Shown piece after piece: positions 1 through 6,665 of a stretch of 8,748 nt of DNA. The position numbers and the translations under genes are program-made. Origin of the DNA: Planctomycetota bacterium (GTDB taxonomy: Bacteria > Planctomycetota > SZUA-567); NCBI GenBank assembly GCA_031278535.1, contig JAITKH010000294.1, forward strand, positions 1-8,748, given 5' to 3'. The notes under the pieces are model-generated. The model worked only from the letters and a program-made list of their open reading frames with translations. It searched no databases and had not been told where the DNA came from. How positions within the stretch are numbered: position 1 is the stretch's first letter; every line of letters starts with the position of its first letter.

Positions 1-109
1 CATGTCTTTTTGACAAACGGAAGGCGGTAGTGTCAATTTTTGTGTCACTGGTGTTTCTTGTTCATTATAACTGGTTGTATTATTTGAAATTATGTGATTC
101 GATTTCCGG
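1..109. other. AT-rich non-coding left edge with repeated GTGTCA / TGACA motifs
   Basis: Downstream of purM the composition changes to clearly AT-rich. GTGTCA occurs at 30-35 and 42-47, twelve bases apart, and an inverted TGACA at 11-15. Closely spaced TGACA/TGTCA copies of this kind occur at the termini of some insertion sequences (for example IS21-type ends), but no transposase is in the window, so this is only a suggestion. On the minus strand TATAAT is present at 69-64 without a good -35 box. Confidence 0.3.
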
Positions 110-1180
110 TCAGGAGAACCGCACCACTCCCCGCCCCCTGGCGATACGGCCGACCACAAAACCGGGAGTTCGGACCCTGGCTACATGCCTGAGCGCCGCC
201 TCCGCCGCCGATGCTTTGAGTATCGCGATCATCCCGAGTCCCATGTTGAATACCCGGTACATCTCTTCCCTGTCGACGTTTCCCGCCAGCCGGACGAGTT
301 CGAAAATGGGCGGTTCCGGCCAGGAGCCGGGGTCGAACACGGCGTCGAGATCGCCGGGGATGACGCGAGGGACGTTCTCGACAATTCCGCCGCCGGTGAT
401 ATGGGCCAGGGCATGAACCGACTTCCTCGCCCTGAACGCCGCAAGGAGGGATAGGATCGGCTTGACGTAGATACGGGTCGGCCGAAGCAATTCCTCGCCG
501 AGGGTACATCCGAGAGCCGCTATTTTTCTGCCGAGTTTCATTCCCGCCTTTTCCAGAAGCGCCTTTCTGGCCAGGGAATAGCCGTTCGAGTGGAGTCCCG
601 ACGAAGGCAAGCCGATAATGACGTCGCCCGCTTCAACCTTCGATCCGTCGATGAGATGTTTTCTTTCGACAGATCCGACTGCGAACCCGGCCAAATCATA
701 TTCGCCCTTGGCGTAGAAGTTGGGAAGTTCCGCCGTTTCGCCACCCAGGAGAGCGCAGCCTGCCTGGCGGCAGCCGGCAGCCACGCCCTTGACGATTTCC
801 AGAAGCGTTCGTGCGTCCGCCTTGCCGATGCCGACGTAATCGAGGAAGAACAGCGGTTCCGCCCCTTGAACCAGGATATCGTTCACGCTCATCGCCACCA
901 GATCGATTCCCACCGTATCGTGTTTCTTCAAGGCGAAAGCAATCTTGAGTTTGGTGCCGACACCGTCCGTCCCAGACACCAGGATCGGATCCCGCCAGCG
1001 GCCGCCCAAAAGGGACGGGGCCCCCTGGAGCCGCAGGAGGCCGCCGTACCCGCCGTCGTTTCGGATCGCCCCGGGCGTCAGGGTCGGACGGATCAACCTG
1101 AAATATCCGTCCTCCAACCGGCCAGCCGCATCGATATCCACGCCGGAATTCCGGTAGTTGAGCTTTTTTTTCCCGCGCAT
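110..1180 (-). CDS. purM: Phosphoribosylformylglycinamidine cyclo-ligase (AIR synthetase)
   Basis: PurM performs the fifth step of de novo purine synthesis, the ATP-dependent closure of formylglycinamidine ribonucleotide to aminoimidazole ribonucleotide, in the cytoplasm. The 356-residue product is close to the usual length of about 345. Visible family motifs are the N-terminal YRNSGVDIDAA (9-19), the SGTDGVGTKLKIAF loop (69-82), SVNDILVQGAEPLFFLDY (98-115), GCALLGGETAELP (141-153), GLPSSGLHSNGYS (190-202), HITGGGIVENVPRVIP (260-275) and VFNMGLGM (310-317). The frame stays open upstream to 1384, but that stretch overlaps the preceding ATPase gene and is not PurM-like. The ATG at 1180 has a GAGGGG site nine bases upstream and leaves a 16-nt gap to the preceding stop, so I use it. 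It is the last gene of the minus-strand run and probably co-transcribed with the export genes. Nothing in the protein looks defective. Confidence 0.97.
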   Translation of the reverse strand: MRGKKKLNYRNSGVDIDAAGRLEDGYFRLIRPTLTPGAIRNDGGYGGLLRLQGAPSLLGGRWRDPILVSGTDGVGTKLKIAFALKKHDTVGIDLVAMSVNDILVQGAEPLFFLDYVGIGKADARTLLEIVKGVAAGCRQAGCALLGGETAELPNFYAKGEYDLAGFAVGSVERKHLIDGSKVEAGDVIIGLPSSGLHSNGYSLARKALLEKAGMKLGRKIAALGCTLGEELLRPTRIYVKPILSLLAAFRARKSVHALAHITGGGIVENVPRVIPGDLDAVFDPGSWPEPPIFELVRLAGNVDREEMYRVFNMGLGMIAILKASAAEAALRHVARVRTPGFVVGRIARGRGVVRFS

Positions 1181-1189
1181 TGCCTGGTT

Positions 1190-1195
1190 CCCCTC
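1190..1195 (-). promoter_or_regulatory. Ribosome binding site of purM
   Basis: GAGGGG on the minus strand, nine bases before the ATG at 1180. It supports that start over the upstream open frame, which runs inside the preceding gene. Confidence 0.6.
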
Positions 1196-1196
1196 G

Positions 1197-2114
1197 TTAT
1201 TCCCCGGAAGCCAGCCCCGCCAGGATGTCTTCCGCGTGGTCGTCCGATTGGGCGTCGCCGCCCTCCTCTCCACCTCCCTCCGGTTCGGGATGCGGCCAAA
1301 GCAGGAAGGGGGCGCCGCCTGGCAGAATGTCCAAATCGCCCGCCGCCATTTCCACGATTTCCGGCCCCACTTGGGTGGATTCAAGTCCGAAAGCCACCAC
1401 CAGTGCCGTGTCGCACAGACGGTTCACCTGACGGGGATTGCCCCGGGCCAATTCGACTATCATTTCGGCCGCCTGGCGGGTAAAAATGCCGTGGCGGCTG
1501 CCGGCCGCCTTGAGCCGGGCCAGGATATACAGCTTGGTCTCCTCGTCTGTCATCGGTTCTATAATGGCCCGGGCGTCCAGCCGGGTGTTGAAAGAACTGG
1601 CGACCGCCAGTTTCCGTTCCATCCCGTCTTGGCCGATCAAGAGGAGGGACAGGGCCCGCCTTTCGTCCGTTCCCATGTTCAAAAGGGTACGGAGCGTTTC
1701 AAGAAAATCGCTTCCCCTGGCGGCCTGGACGTCATCCACCGCCAGGAGGGCCGGCCGATTGGCGCGCGCCAAGTCGGAAAGGAAGACCTGGAGCCCGGCG
1801 ATGCCGGCCGGTTTTCCTTGATTGGCGCCGGCGGGATTCAGGACCGCAAAGATGTCATCCACCGTTCCCGACGGATTCGGGAGGTAGGCGGTCAGCCAGC
1901 CGGCGGCTTCGAACTCCCGGAGAAGCATTTTCACTGCCCTGGTCTTGCCGATTCCAGGCGATCCGAAAAGGGCGGCGGCGCCGCGAATGGTCCCCAGGGC
2001 ATAGCGGAGGCGGGCCAACGCCAGGGAAACGGAACGAACAGGCACAAAGGTATCCGGCCGGTTGTCGTCGGCGAAGGGGGGAAACGATAATCCCCAAAAA
2101 TTAGCGTATACCAT
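1197..2114 (-). CDS. GspA/ExeA-like AAA+ ATPase of an exopolysaccharide export locus
   Basis: This 305-residue protein has the layout of the ExeA/GspA ATPase family. The N-terminal FWGLSFPPF (6-14) corresponds to the family's 'FFGL..PF' opening. It is followed by Walker A GSPGIGKT (51-58), Walker B LLAVDD (123-128), a sensor-1 strand LLLIGQ (157-162), FNTRLDARAIIEPMTDEET (175-193) with the probable arginine-finger region, and GNPRQVNRLCDTAL (225-238). I see no signal peptide, membrane segment or peptidoglycan-binding domain, so it should be cytoplasmic. Homologues of this size accompany Wza, Wzz and CpsD genes in exosortase-type polysaccharide loci; their exact role is not settled, and an ATPase function in assembly or secretion is inference. 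The Walker B glutamate that usually follows the aspartate is Asp128 here. The C-terminal 45 residues are acidic and low-complexity. The ATG at 2114 has GGGAAGG eight bases upstream. Confidence 0.87.
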   Translation of the reverse strand: MVYANFWGLSFPPFADDNRPDTFVPVRSVSLALARLRYALGTIRGAAALFGSPGIGKTRAVKMLLREFEAAGWLTAYLPNPSGTVDDIFAVLNPAGANQGKPAGIAGLQVFLSDLARANRPALLAVDDVQAARGSDFLETLRTLLNMGTDERRALSLLLIGQDGMERKLAVASSFNTRLDARAIIEPMTDEETKLYILARLKAAGSRHGIFTRQAAEMIVELARGNPRQVNRLCDTALVVAFGLESTQVGPEIVEMAAGDLDILPGGAPFLLWPHPEPEGGGEEGGDAQSDDHAEDILAGLASGE

Positions 2115-2122
2115 TATTGATG

Positions 2123-2129
2123 CCTTCCC
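2123..2129 (-). promoter_or_regulatory. Ribosome binding site of the ExeA-like gene
   Basis: GGGAAGG on the minus strand, eight bases before the ATG at 2114, within the 39-nt gap after the preceding stop codon. Confidence 0.6.
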
Positions 2130-2153
2130 GACTCCGCGCCATCGCCCGGAAAC

Positions 2154-3233
2154 TCAGGTTCCGACGAGGATGAGGCCGGCCAAGTCGACGCCAAGGGCAC
2201 GGAGATCGGCGGCGACGTTCCGCAAATCCGCCGCCCGGCTTCTTCCGCTCCGCCCCGCCAAGGCCGTCGATCCGGCCAGACGGGAGAAGAGTACGGCGTC
2301 GCTCCGATCGAGCGGTCCGCAGTCGATTATGATGAAATCGAAGAGTCGATGCAATTGGCCGAAAAATTTTTCCGCCTTTTCCAGGTCGGGTATCTCTTCT
2401 CCGTCCCGTTCCGGCGCCCTGGCCGGCAGCACATACAGGTTGTTGTCGTCCGACGCCGTGAGCGCCTCTCCGATGCGGCAACTCCCTCCGATTACATCGG
2501 ATAGGACGAAACGGCGGACGGAAACGCCCAACCGCGCGGCGATGTCGGGTTTTCCCATATCGCCGTCCACCAGCAGTATCCGATGCTCAATCTTTTTGGC
2601 CATGGCGAAGGCCAGGCGAATGGACAATTCGGTCCGCCCCCCGCCTCGGGCGGCGCCGGTGATTGCGAGGGACGGGCGTTCCGGATGCCGGATCGACAGG
2701 TTCGCCATCAACTTCCTGGCGTCGACCTCGAACCTGTCCATGCCGGCAACGGGAAGACAGGCGAATCGTCGCACCCGTCTGGCCAACGCCAGTTCGGCGT
2801 CGTTCCCGGCGTTTGCCTCGGGTTCCTTGCCGCTTGTGGCGCCTTCATCCACGGATGCGGAAAATCCCGGAACGCCGCCGCCATCGGCATCCCGGCCGAC
2901 GATCAACGCCCCTTCCCGCCACGCCGCTTTCAGTGCATCTTCCCCGCCGCCGCCCGAAGCGTTTTCCGCCGCGATCGGAAGATCGATTTCGGTTGGATAC
3001 TCGTGAACGGCCGCATGCCCGTAGCCGGGCGAGGGGTTGTAATCGGAGGCGTCGTCGTCCAGGAGCGACGATACCTGCATCGCTAATTTGTCGTCCGAAA
3101 TATCGACGCCCGTTTTCGCGCCCTTTCGTTTTTCCCCGGACGAACGGTGAAGAGTATCCCCGGCAGGCGCGGCTTGCGGAATGGCGATGGCGTTCCGGTT
3201 GAGAAGATTGTCGAAGGCCTGATCGGCGTTCAT
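2154..3233 (-). CDS. CpsD/CapB-like BY-kinase homologue with degenerate P-loop
   Basis: The C-terminal half (about 168-359) has the MinD/BY-kinase fold that normally partners a Wzz protein to control polysaccharide export. It shows a pre-P-loop helix FEVDARKLMANL (168-179), Walker A-like GAARGGGRT (193-201), Walker A'-like LLVDGDMGKPD (220-230) and Walker B-like FIIIDCGP (300-307). Active family members have GK[T/S] in Walker A and DxDxR in Walker A'. Here the lysine is Arg200 and the arginine position is Gly228. The protein ends at residue 359 directly after the last core strand and has no tyrosine cluster, the usual autophosphorylation target. Residues 1-165 are low-complexity, acidic and unlike anything I recognise. 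The ATG at 3233 overlaps the upstream stop as ATGA, which suggests translational coupling; a GTG at 3251 is a possible alternative start. Membership of the fold is clear, but kinase activity is doubtful. Confidence 0.83.
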   Translation of the reverse strand: MNADQAFDNLLNRNAIAIPQAAPAGDTLHRSSGEKRKGAKTGVDISDDKLAMQVSSLLDDDASDYNPSPGYGHAAVHEYPTEIDLPIAAENASGGGGEDALKAAWREGALIVGRDADGGGVPGFSASVDEGATSGKEPEANAGNDAELALARRVRRFACLPVAGMDRFEVDARKLMANLSIRHPERPSLAITGAARGGGRTELSIRLAFAMAKKIEHRILLVDGDMGKPDIAARLGVSVRRFVLSDVIGGSCRIGEALTASDDNNLYVLPARAPERDGEEIPDLEKAEKFFGQLHRLFDFIIIDCGPLDRSDAVLFSRLAGSTALAGRSGRSRAADLRNVAADLRALGVDLAGLILVGT

Positions 3234-5683
3234 GGCGTGTCCGCCCCCCACTTCCCATCCTCGGCGCCAAGGGAAAGGCGGATGGTTTCAAGCACGGCGG
3301 CAAGCGGCGCCAATTCGACAGACGACGCGGCGGATTGATGAAATCCGTATTCATGGGCGCGGTGGAGCAACCAGCCGCCGGCCAGCAGAATCGCTCCGAG
3401 AACCCATGCCGCAATTTTGGGAAAACGCCGGGCCGGAATCAGTTTCGCCCGCCTGGCGGTGGCCTTTGGAACGGTTTTGTCCACTGTCTCCGGGATGAAA
3501 GTCAATCTTCCCGTTCCGCCATCAAGGAACGTACCGCCGGCGCCCTTGGCGGCGCGACGAAACGAGCCCGGATCATATGCGGGAAGGGCAAGGAGAAACG
3601 GCAGTCCCGTCAGGCATTCCGCCTCCAGGACAGAGGAAAAGCGCTGGACCAAAATTTCCCGCGCCAGAATCCAGATCAGCCCGAGAAGCAATCCCAGCGC
3701 CAATCCGTCGGTCAGGGAATGCCAATCCGGTGCCGACAACAAATAGTTTCCGCCTTCCGGCAATGCGGAAAAACCCGGCTGCGACCCGGCCGGGCCGGGT
3801 CTTCCGGCGGCCGCCGAAACGGCGGCCGCCGTGGTTGTCGTGGCGGCGGGTTCCGGCTCCGGCTTCGGCGGCGGCCTCGACAGGGAGGCAAGCCGGGACA
3901 AATCCTCGCGGGCGATCGCCAATTCCGCTTCGCGTCCTTTAACCGCCTTTTCCGCCGCCGCCAAAGCGGCCAGGGCGGATTCGGCCTCGGCGGCCTGCCG
4001 CCGCAGGCGTTCCTCCAAACCGCCGGCCAGGGCCAGGGCGGATTCGTGCTCGCTCTCGAGTCCGGCCAGTCGGACCGCCCCCGTTTCTTCGGAGGCGTCC
4101 TTTCCGTCCTCGATCTTTTCGGCGAGAAGCGTTTCAACGGCGGCGAGATCCCGTCGGGTGCGCTTGACGAATGGATGCTCTTCGGAACAATATTGGAGCA
4201 GCCTGGCCAGACGCGCCTGGATGACGTCGCGAACCGAAAATAGCTTGGCCTGATCGAGCCGAATCCCCTCTTTTTTCGCCTCCTCGCCGATACGGGCGGC
4301 GTCGACTCTTTCGTCCAGGCGATCCGCCCGGGCGCGGGCGGCGAGCGCCTCCGCCGCCAGGCGCTTTTCCCGATCCCTGGCCGTATCCAGCCGCAGGCGG
4401 GCGGCGTCCCGGACAATGCCGGCCTGGCGCAGCAGGTTTTCTCCATCGCGGATTTTTCCCCTGAGCATCTCTTCCGCTTCGGCGCGCGCCGCGATTTCCT
4501 TTCCCATGGCTTCGGCTGCCCCGTCGGTCCCGTCGTCGGCTGGATATTCCGGCGCTGGATCGGGAACAGAGAGAGCGGGGGCGTCTGCCATGTCCGACGC
4601 CGGCGTTTCCCGATTCCGTTGCTTTTCACTGGCCGAAAGATGGAGGAGCAGCGTTTGCGCCGCCAGAGGGGAAAGGCGGGTGGCGGCGGCGTTTCTTGGC
4701 GGCGCCAGCGGATTCAAAGCCAGTTCGACCTCGGCGGCGAGTCGGGGAGGGGCATTGCCGATTGTGCGCAGGTCGAGAAGGGTGTTTCGGCTCCAGATTT
4801 CGTCCCAGGCGGGAAATCCCCCGCCAAAATTGTTAAAGTTCGTTTCGGCGGGGAAAACCCGGTACAATCTGTTGGCAATCAGGATTGGAAGAGCGGCGAT
4901 TTCCCGCGCCAGCTCGCGCCCGGCCCGGACGCCGAAACCGCCGGATCCGGGAATGTTGGCCTCCAGCTCCAGCCGTTCCGCCACTTCGTTCGCGGCGAAA
5001 AGCCAAACTTCGTTCGCAGTCGGTTCCGGATGTTCCGGGCGCAGGCGGGCGTACAGGCGGCGAAACGCCCGGAAAAAGGCGTTGTCCGACGCCTCTCCGG
5101 CGATCAGGATTTCCTCCGGCGCCGCGTCCGGAAGAACCGCTAGGTTTTTTCCCATCTCTTGATCGGCGTCCCCGCCGGCGACCAGGGACAGATCGTCCAC
5201 GACGATGGCGAGAGTTTGAAAATCCAGGTTCAAGGCAAAATCCCGCAACCCGGGACGGATTTCTTCTTCCGGCCGGATCCAGTTCGGAAGCCATTCGGGC
5301 AGCATGGCGGGCGAATAGGCTTGGGGTGGCGAAAAGCCGCCAAGAAAATTCGACAGATTTCCGTCATGGGGGAAGGAAAAGCCGGAAGTCGCCGACATTT
5401 TCACCAGCCAACGCAGATTGTTAACAAGAAGCCGCCGTTCCGATTCGCTGGCCAATGCGGTGCGCTTGCCGGCCAGCCATGCCTCCCAATCGATATCCCC
5501 GGCTGCCGCCGAATCAAGCGCAAGGGGGATTTCCGCTTCGGACCGACAGGAATACGGTTGTGCCAGGTCGCGGAACGCCAGGCCCAAGAACAGGCCGAAG
5601 GAGAGGAAAAGGAATACCGTCCCGGCATGGCGTCCGGCAAGGTAGATGGGATTGAACCTGGAGATATGGCTGTTTCTCTCCAT
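3230..5683 (-). CDS. Wzz/GumC-like polysaccharide co-polymerase, unusually long
   Basis: A predicted inner-membrane, periplasm-spanning chain-length/export protein of 817 residues. A first membrane segment lies at about 20-37. A long periplasmic part follows, with an Ala/Glu/Arg-rich coiled coil at about 390-600 that includes EEHPFVKRTRRDLAAVE (501-517), resembling the 'HPDV..L.R.IA..E' motif of GumC proteins. After a Pro and Ala/Thr linker (603-624) comes a second membrane segment (about 657-675) and a GumC-like juxtamembrane signature with GLPFLLALP (693-701). A third hydrophobic segment lies at about 755-773, followed by a 44-residue tail. Typical Wzz/GumC proteins are much shorter (about 350-550 residues, or about 720 when fused to a kinase) and have two segments. 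Residues 50-390 have no recognised domain. The ATG at 5683 is 25 nt after the wza stop and has a G-rich AAAGGGCGGGA upstream. The frame is open to 6058 but overlaps wza. The stop overlaps the next start. Confidence 0.82.
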   Translation of the reverse strand: MERNSHISRFNPIYLAGRHAGTVFLFLSFGLFLGLAFRDLAQPYSCRSEAEIPLALDSAAAGDIDWEAWLAGKRTALASESERRLLVNNLRWLVKMSATSGFSFPHDGNLSNFLGGFSPPQAYSPAMLPEWLPNWIRPEEEIRPGLRDFALNLDFQTLAIVVDDLSLVAGGDADQEMGKNLAVLPDAAPEEILIAGEASDNAFFRAFRRLYARLRPEHPEPTANEVWLFAANEVAERLELEANIPGSGGFGVRAGRELAREIAALPILIANRLYRVFPAETNFNNFGGGFPAWDEIWSRNTLLDLRTIGNAPPRLAAEVELALNPLAPPRNAAATRLSPLAAQTLLLHLSASEKQRNRETPASDMADAPALSVPDPAPEYPADDGTDGAAEAMGKEIAARAEAEEMLRGKIRDGENLLRQAGIVRDAARLRLDTARDREKRLAAEALAARARADRLDERVDAARIGEEAKKEGIRLDQAKLFSVRDVIQARLARLLQYCSEEHPFVKRTRRDLAAVETLLAEKIEDGKDASEETGAVRLAGLESEHESALALAGGLEERLRRQAAEAESALAALAAAEKAVKGREAELAIAREDLSRLASLSRPPPKPEPEPAATTTTAAAVSAAAGRPGPAGSQPGFSALPEGGNYLLSAPDWHSLTDGLALGLLLGLIWILAREILVQRFSSVLEAECLTGLPFLLALPAYDPGSFRRAAKGAGGTFLDGGTGRLTFIPETVDKTVPKATARRAKLIPARRFPKIAAWVLGAILLAGGWLLHRAHEYGFHQSAASSVELAPLAAVLETIRLSLGAEDGKWGADTP

Positions 5684-5708
5684 CGCGATGTTCCCGCCCT
5701 TTGCCGCG

Positions 5709-6665
5709 TCAAAAGCCCATCTTCCAGCCGCCTGTTCCCTCTTCTCTTCGGGGGCCGCTCCGCCGGCGGGAAGCTTTGGCGCCTGGCGGAAGATAATTGC
5801 CGGGCCATGCCACCTGGTCGGACGGCGGCGCTGTCTCATTCGCGATTGTGAAGGCAGCCGACATGTTGTCCTCCGCTTCGGTCGTGCCGGAGAGGGGGGA
5901 AGAACCGGTTTCGACCGTCCTTTCCGGTGCGGGCGGCGGCAATCGGCTGGAGGAGCCGGCGCCGGAAAAACCGGCCGCGCGGGGCGGCGCCGTCGGCGTG
6001 GACGGGAGAATTCCGCCCAAGGCGGCGTTTCGATCCGGATCGAGGGAAGGAACCACAATGATTTGCCCCGGCCTTACAATCGGATCGTCGCCGGTGACGC
6101 CCAGCAGGGCAGAACGCATGTCATGCGTCGTGCGCGCCGGCTGGCTGCGATGGGGCGTTATGAGCATGACCCGGGCCAGATCGGCCATGGCCGGGGAGAC
6201 GTACCGGCCGCGCGGGGCGGCGGCGGGAAAGGACGGGCCCAGTTCGTCGCCGTCCAGATCGCGGCGGGCCGGATTGGCTTCCCAGTTTGCGGCAAGGATC
6301 GCATCGGAAAGACGCACAGGTTCGAGTCCCATGGGGAAGCGGCCGGGCTGCAATACCTCGCCGAAAACGAAATAATACCCCCCCCTGGCCCGGTTGGTCT
6401 GTATTCGGACGGCGCAATCCCCCTTGACATATACGGCTGCCGCCTCCCGCACCGCCGCCGCCGCCTCATCGGCGGTGAGTCCGCGGAGTCGCACCAGATC
6501 GGCGGTATTGGGCAGGTGAACAGTTCCGTCCGGCTGGATTTCCAGTTCGCCCGACAATTCGGGATGATCCTTGATCGCTAGCGTGACAACGTCCCTGGGC
6601 ATCAGACGATACGATTCAGGCCGGTCGAAGTCGGGATGGCCGCCGCCGTATACGAGTTGCTCCAC
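5709..6665 (-). CDS. Wza-like polysaccharide export protein, Poly_export and SLBB part (no signal peptide in this frame)
   Basis: This 318-residue frame holds the conserved body of a Wza/GumB-type outer-membrane polysaccharide channel. From the GTG at 6665, residues 18-90 form the Poly_export domain (SYRLMPRDVV, then IQPDGTVHLPNTADLVRLRG and a TADEAAAAV helix). Residues 97-206 form an SLBB-like region (YYFVFGEVLQPGRF at 97-110, closing with DDPIVRPGQIIVVP at 193-206) with an insert of about 70 residues. The tail (207-318) is Pro/Ser-rich with no obvious amphipathic membrane helix. The GTG start is only the limit of convenience: no ribosome binding site precedes it, and the frame is open back to 6851, where the sequence upstream of the GTG (AAEPYFYP) still looks protein-like. 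Such proteins need a lipoprotein signal, which is found in the overlapping upstream frame (start 7156). The two are probably one gene read through a -1 shift. Confidence 0.85.
   Translation of the reverse strand: MEQLVYGGGHPDFDRPESYRLMPRDVVTLAIKDHPELSGELEIQPDGTVHLPNTADLVRLRGLTADEAAAAVREAAAVYVKGDCAVRIQTNRARGGYYFVFGEVLQPGRFPMGLEPVRLSDAILAANWEANPARRDLDGDELGPSFPAAAPRGRYVSPAMADLARVMLITPHRSQPARTTHDMRSALLGVTGDDPIVRPGQIIVVPSLDPDRNAALGGILPSTPTAPPRAAGFSGAGSSSRLPPPAPERTVETGSSPLSGTTEAEDNMSAAFTIANETAPPSDQVAWPGNYLPPGAKASRRRSGPRREEGTGGWKMGF

Noticed and set aside
64..69. TATAAT on the minus strand as a promoter for a gene to the left
   Set aside because: No acceptable -35 box at 16-18 bases, and the AT-rich context makes a chance match likely.
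30..416. Plus-strand frame starting in the AT-rich edge with a hydrophobic N-terminus
   Set aside because: The hydrophobic start comes from AT-rich non-coding DNA and the rest is antisense to purM; no ribosome binding site was seen before the GTG.
1181..1384. N-terminal extension of purM to 1384
   Set aside because: It would overlap the ATPase gene by almost 190 bases in another frame, its residues are not PurM-like, and the ATG at 1180 has a good ribosome binding site.
590..3006. Overlapping plus-strand frames at 590-1483, 1158-2090 and 2062-3006
   Set aside because: All lie opposite purM, the ExeA-like ATPase and the CpsD-like gene, are low-complexity (Arg/Pro/Gly/Ser-rich) and match no family.
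5684..6058. N-terminal extension of the Wzz-like gene to 6058
   Set aside because: The extension is out-of-frame reading of the wza 3' end and is Arg/Pro-rich; the ATG at 5683 places the membrane segment near the N-terminus as expected.
6600..6604. TGATG as a coupled restart for an independent Poly_export gene
   Set aside because: Starting at that ATG would remove the conserved SYRL part of the Poly_export domain, which is clearly encoded upstream of it, so a frame change further upstream fits better.
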